From positions 38,734,801-38,798,800 of the forward strand of contig JAYGXS010000003.1 in assembly GCA_036362985.1 (NCBI GenBank): 64,000 nt of DNA. The letters are read 5' to 3'. This document shows positions 58,658 through 64,000 of the stretch, one piece after another. A program made the translations under genes and the position numbers. Every line of letters begins with the position of its first letter. Within the stretch, counting starts at the first letter, position 1. The DNA comes from Ligula intestinalis. Lineage: Eukaryota > Platyhelminthes > Cestoda > Diphyllobothriidea > Diphyllobothriidae. Under the pieces are notes generated by a model that made no database searches, had not been told where the DNA came from, and saw only the letters and a list, made by a program, of their open reading frames with translations.

Positions 58658-59119
58658 CACACCTTCAATTTAAATGCAGAACAACCTGCTCCCAGCGGCC
58701 GCGAGAAGCAACTTCGACTACATTTTTTCACTTTACACTTACTTCTAAAAATTTTCCTCTCTGCCTATCCTTTTTCCCCATCCCACAAAACTCTAAAACC
58801 ACCGTTTTTGCAGGATAATTGCTGGCACTAGGGGTATATGAGTGGGGCTACATAAGCTACTTTTGCCTTAGTTTAATGCATTCTGCCTACTAAAACTAAC
58901 TATAAACATCTTCGAAAATTAAATACATTTCCTGCCTGATATATTGATTGAAACTGTTCTGTATGAATCTACCCCCAATCTTTTTTGTCTCCCTCTTTGC
59001 CAGTGAGGGCTCCAGGTTGAGTCCCCAGGCAAAAAGGAACGGGCATGTCCCATGACCCGATCAGTGAGCACCCCTCTGCCATAGTTGATGTATATTCAAT
59101 CACAACCGAGTAGACAATC

Positions 59120-59290
59120 AGCCCGTGGTTTATTGTTTAGAGCGTTGGACTGACTAACGCTCAATACCCAAAAGCATTTGGGTTGAAACTTCGAGTTCCT
59201 CCCCAAAACTTTGGATAGAGTAAGGCTGGTTGACGACGGCTAATAAGGTGTGGTTTTCGAAATGGGGTCACGGACTAATTGTGCCCTGTT
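59120..59290 (+). repeat. tRNA-derived SINE copy, diverged
   Basis: CGTGGTTTATTGTTTAGAGC (59124-59143) fits a worn box A and GGGTTGAAACTTC (59180-59192) a box B. The family body GGCTGGTTGACGACGGCTAA, then TAAGGTGTGG, follows. Many substitutions suggest an old copy. Confidence 0.6.
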
Positions 59291-59299
59291 CTTAAGCTG

Positions 59300-61535
59300 G
59301 AAGTGGTCCGCGTAGGACACCAAGAACTAATTATCAAAAGTGTTGGAAAACCGATCTTAAAAGTCCCTTTAACTATTATAACCTGTTAAAAGGAGTTAGC
59401 CAAGGGATTAAGTCAAGGTTTTTATGCACTTATAATACGGTAAATTAAATTATGCTATTCTTCCTTAGAGTATTTTAACTGGAAATTAACAAATAAAGGC
59501 GCGAAAGCTCAATCAACATTTCTTTCTTGTGTTCCCAAAAGGGAGACTCGGTTTCATATTGACCTTTGTTTTAAATGCTGTGTACGGGAACTGGGAAGGA
59601 AATCGGCAACTGTATGATTTCTATAATCTTTCCATTAGTCAAGGGTAGAACTTGTTTTCTTCAAACCTCTATCCAGCCTAAATTGCCACATTTGAATTTG
59701 TAAAACAACAGGCACTGGTTTTGTTCTTCTTACCTCTATACTACAGACTACACCGCTGGCTCCTTTTTGCGACCCCTACACCCAAAAGTGGACAGTTTAT
59801 GGTATCTAGAGACAATAAGCCGTTGTTCGGTGTGCAAAGGAGATTTCACAACTCTAATACCGCATATTGTGATAAAATTTTCTTGTTTTTGACAAAACAT
59901 TTCAAACGGATATTATGAACTAGGTGGTATCCACAAGACGTGTTGTCTTAGGACGGTCAAAGTCGCCGACATCGGTAAAGAAAAACCTAGACCACAAGAC
60001 CGCAGCTGGAGTGATTCAACAAAGCAAAAACATATTTCGAGGAAAGTGAAACCTACTCCATTACTAACTTAAAATAACCCAATTAGAATAAGACGATATT
60101 TTGATTGGCTGAAGGAATTTCACGCAACAGTGTGGTCACGTACAGGCTTTTGAAAACGAAGTCTACATAGTTACCTAGTGCAAAACGGTAAAGAGTCTCA
60201 AGGACCTCGCCAGTTATGTTGTTCGGCAGGAGAGGCTATTATGGCTCCTTACTTTTTTAACAAAACAAGAGAGATCCTAAGTTTTTAATGAGCTAAATCA
60301 AATTCTATTTGTTCTTTAACAGAGATGGGAACTAGACTTCGGTTATTTGGCCGGGAGGTAGGGGGAAGCTTAAGTAGGCCGTTCTCTTAGGCCTTTCACA
60401 TCTTATTGCGCAAGCCTTTTTCCGATCAAAGTGAGTGAAATCCCTCTGCGACGTTACTTTATAGCGCGTCGTTCCACTCTCGCCAATAGCTGAGCGTAAG
60501 CGCCCCAGGCTGGATTGGTGACATTGAAGCTTACCATCTATTGGCTGGCGTGCAACGTGCATGCACGTGGCCGTATGCACACGTTCATTCGAACGTTCAG
60601 CGTGGCGCACACGAGGGCAAATTCCCGAATGTCCGACTTCCCTACAGACGCACTGTTTTCACTGCCAAACCAATAGAATTGTCTTCTGGTCAACCAAAAC
60701 GCAGCAGCGATCCATATCATTGCTTCAACTGGGCATTTGATGTCACTGGCATATGTATTTGGGGCTGTATTTCCTCATATAACCTCGAATCGGCGTGGCT
60801 TAGAGAAGGAGGTAGGCGTTGTGTTCGACACTCCCAGAAGCTGATGAGAGATAAATTATCAAACCGGATTTGTAATTAGCATATGATTAAGTAATTTAGG
60901 GTTTGACAAGATGCAATCAATTCTGATGTTGCCGATTGATGGCAGCATACATTCGCAGTTAGCAATCTATTATTCAGGGATTATGAAAATATATATCTGC
61001 GGCACTATTCGTTCTCTGTATGGGAAAGATTTTTCCTGTGATCCAGCGGACTTTAAAGAGGGATCACATTAAACTAGCCGTACGAGTCTGAAATAAGCCG
61101 CCATCGGATTTCGTACTCTCTACAGCGACCGCCGAGTCAATAAGATGGCAGGATCTCAGAGGTCAGCATTTCACGTCCAACCTGGGAAAATAACTTTCCA
61201 GAAACGCGAATACTTAGTACTTATTACCTCCAGTTTCAAAAAATAAACGTTACTCAATTGATGAAATTTTTATCGACGTACTTAACTGCAGGTGGTAATT
61301 GTAACTTTTGGCTTCTTTTTTGTTTCTGCATTCCCTGAAGACGTTTTTCCCCCGTCTTAATGGCGAGTTGAGTTTACGAATCTGTTATTGTTTGATCTGA
61401 ATAAGTGAAAACCGGAAGCTCCGCTGGCAATAAGGCAAAATTAATCTTTGCTTATGGAGTTCCAACACATTTCGATAGTCTCTGGCCTTTAACTGGCAGG
61501 AATAGAGTTCAGAAGATGCTATGCAAGACTGCTTT
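59300..61535. other. Unassigned intergenic DNA
   Basis: No gene or element recognised. The strongest frames, 60,541-60,879 (plus) and 60,332-60,610 (minus), overlap in opposite directions and have no domain. Confidence 0.45.
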
Positions 61536-61539
61536 CACT

Positions 61540-61640
61540 ATAAATTAATTCACAAGCCAGTTAATGTCGCTGCACCTACCATACTGTGGGGCCTCTGGTG
61601 GACAGCGTCGTTTGCAACTATCGAACAGACATGACTGTCG
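61540..61640 (+). repeat. Repeat A, copy 8
   Basis: TTAATTCACAAGCCAGTTAA, CACCTACCATACTGTGGGGC and CTCTGGTGGACAGCGTCGTT, then CAACTATCGAACAG, follow the repeat A order. This copy joins the leader seen at 35,535 with the CCACCATACTGT block seen at 11,213. Confidence 0.58.
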
Positions 61641-62589
61641 CAAAAATTGCATTCAATTAACTTTTGTGGGTTTTTTGTAGTTTTCGTTACACCCAAGAAA
61701 TCTAGATTTTTTTAGTTTGCTCTTGCTTTCTTCGGAACTGTCAACGTCATGTTACCTCTCGACCGAATAGAGGAGTGAAGCAGAATAATTTGCATACTTT
61801 ATCCACCTAGAGTGAAAAGTCGAAGATCTGTAAGCCAATGGTGTTCACTTTTGTCAGGTGACTAGGTTGGACGCACCCATACTCATGAGTGCCACTTCGC
61901 CCTTGGCCGTAAGTAAACTGTCATCTGAGCAGCTACCCCTTAGTTAATCTTTTGACTAACCATTACCTCATTAGCCACCGTGCGGTGTTTTCAGCCATGA
62001 CTAGTCAGGATTCTAGATTCCCTATTCCTTCTCGGCTTTCGATCAACAAAAGCCAAGTCTCACTCATTTGGAGGTCGATTTCGGGTGGTAAGTTCTACGA
62101 CCCTACGAAGAAAAAGTCACTCCAGTCTGTTCCTTAGGTCGAAAAACTGAATACTGCAGCCAGTTGTCAATCAACCAAGCCACGACGTGCAGAGTTGTCG
62201 TGACCTTATTAAGTGCTTATCAATTTAATTATAGTTAGAAACCGGCCCGCAAGATCAGCCTCCTCCATCTGCCTTTTCCTGCTCTTATTGTTAACCCGTG
62301 ACAAGCATATTCTATTTCAATACGAGACGAGATTAGGTGGAATAGCTGAGTAGGCATCACTTGCTCGATATCCGACCCTTTTGTTCCCCAAAGTGGTTCG
62401 AAAAAAGTTTTACGTAGCTACTTTCCCAATCATAACCATGAGAAGTTGCACCTGGTAATAGAAAATGGCCACCTCTCTTTGGAGTTACTTGGAGTAGTGA
62501 CTTATTCTGATTATGTGCCAAACTGCGTATTGTGAGGTATCTGATGAGTTGAGTCCTATTTAAGTGGCCCTGTAGCGTCTTTCACATTC

Positions 62590-62650
62590 GGCGTCACGCT
62601 ACGCATGAGGTCACGTGATTGCAAGTCTCGATCCGTCTCTTGGACAACCA
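62590..62650. repeat. Short segment shared with 52,095-52,155
   Basis: GAGGTCACGTGATTGCAAGT with its flanks aligns over about 55 bases, by eye at roughly three quarters identity, with GGGGTCACGTGATTGCAGTT inside the Gypsy integrase. It probably marks an unnamed repeat inserted in both places. Confidence 0.45.
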
Positions 62651-63286
62651 ATTATAGACGCCGCTGCCAGAAGTACAGACCCAGAAGGATCTGGGGGTGT
62701 AGTTCACGCCCTCACTTAAGCCATCACTCCACTGCCTGAAGGTAGACAAATGCGCAATGTCGAGCTTGTATCTAATCAAGCGCACCTTTGCTAAGTTTGA
62801 TGAAGTTGTCTTTGGCAAGGTCTTCGGCACGTTTGTGCGACCCCAACTGGAATTTGCCATCCAAGCCTGGAAACCTTGGACAGTCACAGACAAAAAACCC
62901 TTGAAAAGGTACAATGACGGGCAACTAAGTTAGTGCGAGGCCAAGCGTACCTTCCTTATGAGACACGACTGACCAATCCTGGCTTATTTCCTCTGGATTA
63001 CAGACAGCTGCGCGGTGACCTAATACAGGCATTTCACATGCTGCGGGGTCAGAATTGTTGCCTAGAATCCAACGATTTATTTGAGCTGGCCACTACTACT
63101 AGATTGCGCGGACACCCACTCAAACTACGTGTGACTGGGGCAAGATTGAACACACGAAAATTCTTCTTCTCTAAGAGGGTAATCCAGGCATAGAATGCTC
63201 TACCCGCATACATTGTCATGTCCCCATCTGTGTGCACGTTTAAGATGCAGTTAGATCAGCATAGAAAAAGACGTTCTCTGATATGA
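62640..63286 (+). mobile_element. CR1-like LINE remnant (3' end), plus strand
   Basis: The terminal third of a CR1-type protein: KTLEKVQ..ATKLVRGQAYLPYETRL, then LFPLDYRQLRGDLIQAFHML, RLRGHPLKL, RKFFFSKRVIQA and ALPAYIVMSPSVCTFKMQL, ending at TGA 63284-63286. The block from 62,933 to 63,192 is open; upstream pieces need frame changes. Compared with the copies at 26,620 and 45,720, the wording differs enough to suggest a separate subfamily. Confidence 0.83.
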
Positions 63287-63289
63287 TGC

Positions 63290-64000
63290 TAGACTAATTA
63301 CATTACCGCCCGTCAGCAAGTAAGATTTTCCACCAGACTTCTCTGTCAGTAATTACCTTTAAAAAAACATACTGCTTGCTACTTTTCAGTAATATGCTTG
63401 TTTAGAATTACGATTGATCCCGTGTTCCGTCATCTGGTCGGCAGATCCGGTAACCAGCAGGGGCGTATGATGGGCGCATCTCCGACACTCGGTGATGTTC
63501 TCGTGACCACCGCAATCTTCTCCTCGTGTGATCAATAGGGTATTGAACAACCGCGATGGCCTCCTCTTGACATGATTCAAACACTTTCATTAGCAGGACA
63601 TCCGATTTTCTCATACCCTTCCCCCCCCCCCCCCCCCACAGGCGACAGTTTTTCTCCTTAAACTCCCACAAATGGCATTAAAAACTAGACTTACGAAAGA
63701 TGCCTAGGAATTTTTTTACTGCCTGCCCCCTACCCCTACCACAGTTCCATTACTGGCAGCGCCACATGTTCTGCATCATAGCTATGTACAAAGAGAGAGT
63801 TCAAAGGTATTTGCCTATATTGCTCTTATAAAACTGAACTGTGACAGATGATCACTATGTAGCAACCGCTGAGTATCGGCCAGCGTTGGCGGGGCTCCTC
63901 GGTGTTTGATGTATACAATTGATGTTTTCTATTGCCGACGCGAATGTTTTTTTTGTTACAGTGGTTTACTTTTGCAACACTGCGGGTGATGGTGACAGTA
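63290..64000. other. Unassigned intergenic DNA with poly-C tract
   Basis: A run of 17 C lies at 63621-63637. Overlapping minus frames at 63,386-63,671 have no recognised domain; the longer one gains a Gly run from the poly-C. Nothing else is recognised to the window end. Confidence 0.5.

Noticed and set aside
1..64000. CRISPR arrays, operons, rRNA genes or prophage
   Set aside because: No regularly spaced direct repeats, no prokaryotic gene clusters and no rRNA-like sequence were seen; the three-unit 94-bp array has no spacers.

Overview
This window looks like gene-poor, repeat-rich animal DNA, most likely from a flatworm and plausibly a diphyllobothriid tapeworm. There are no operons, ribosome binding sites or bacterial gene density. 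The one clear host gene has eight exons with GT-AG introns as short as 42 bases. The rest is dominated by decayed RTE, CR1, Penelope, Gypsy, mariner and tRNA-derived SINE elements. The species assignment is inference from repeat content and gene style; no database was searched.

Layout. Positions 1-4,600: unassigned DNA with one SINE. 4,615-7,823: a nearly full-length but dead RTE-like LINE (endonuclease plus reverse transcriptase) on the + strand. 7,900-21,900: intergenic DNA with many copies of two unnamed dispersed repeats (here repeat A and repeat B), a three-unit 94-bp minisatellite, several SINEs, a CpG-rich island and a degenerate telomere-like stretch. 22,100-33,500: a Penelope-like end, a redundant assembly gap, a CR1 remnant, another SINE and a mariner-type element with terminal inverted repeats.

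33,543-41,452 (minus strand): a complete, intact S-formylglutathione hydrolase (esterase D) gene. Its eight exons join in phase to encode 282 residues. Intron 4 is large. It contains a 400-N gap and the 3' end of a Penelope-like element whose hammerhead-ribozyme-like terminal motif lies in the sense orientation of the host transcript, facing an inverted second copy across a TA repeat.

41,466-49,100: mostly unassigned, with a SINE and a CR1 remnant. 49,140-54,430: an inverted pair of Penelope-like ends followed by a decayed Gypsy-type LTR retrotransposon that has lost the centre of its reverse transcriptase and carries at least one insertion. 55,000-64,000: repeat B, two more CR1 remnants, a SINE, a repeat A copy and unassigned DNA.

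The only gene expected to make a working product is the esterase D gene, a cytosolic enzyme of glutathione-dependent formaldehyde detoxification. All recognised transposon genes are broken. The items most worth follow-up are the intronic hammerhead-like Penelope ends, repeat A (eight copies) and the SINE palindrome.
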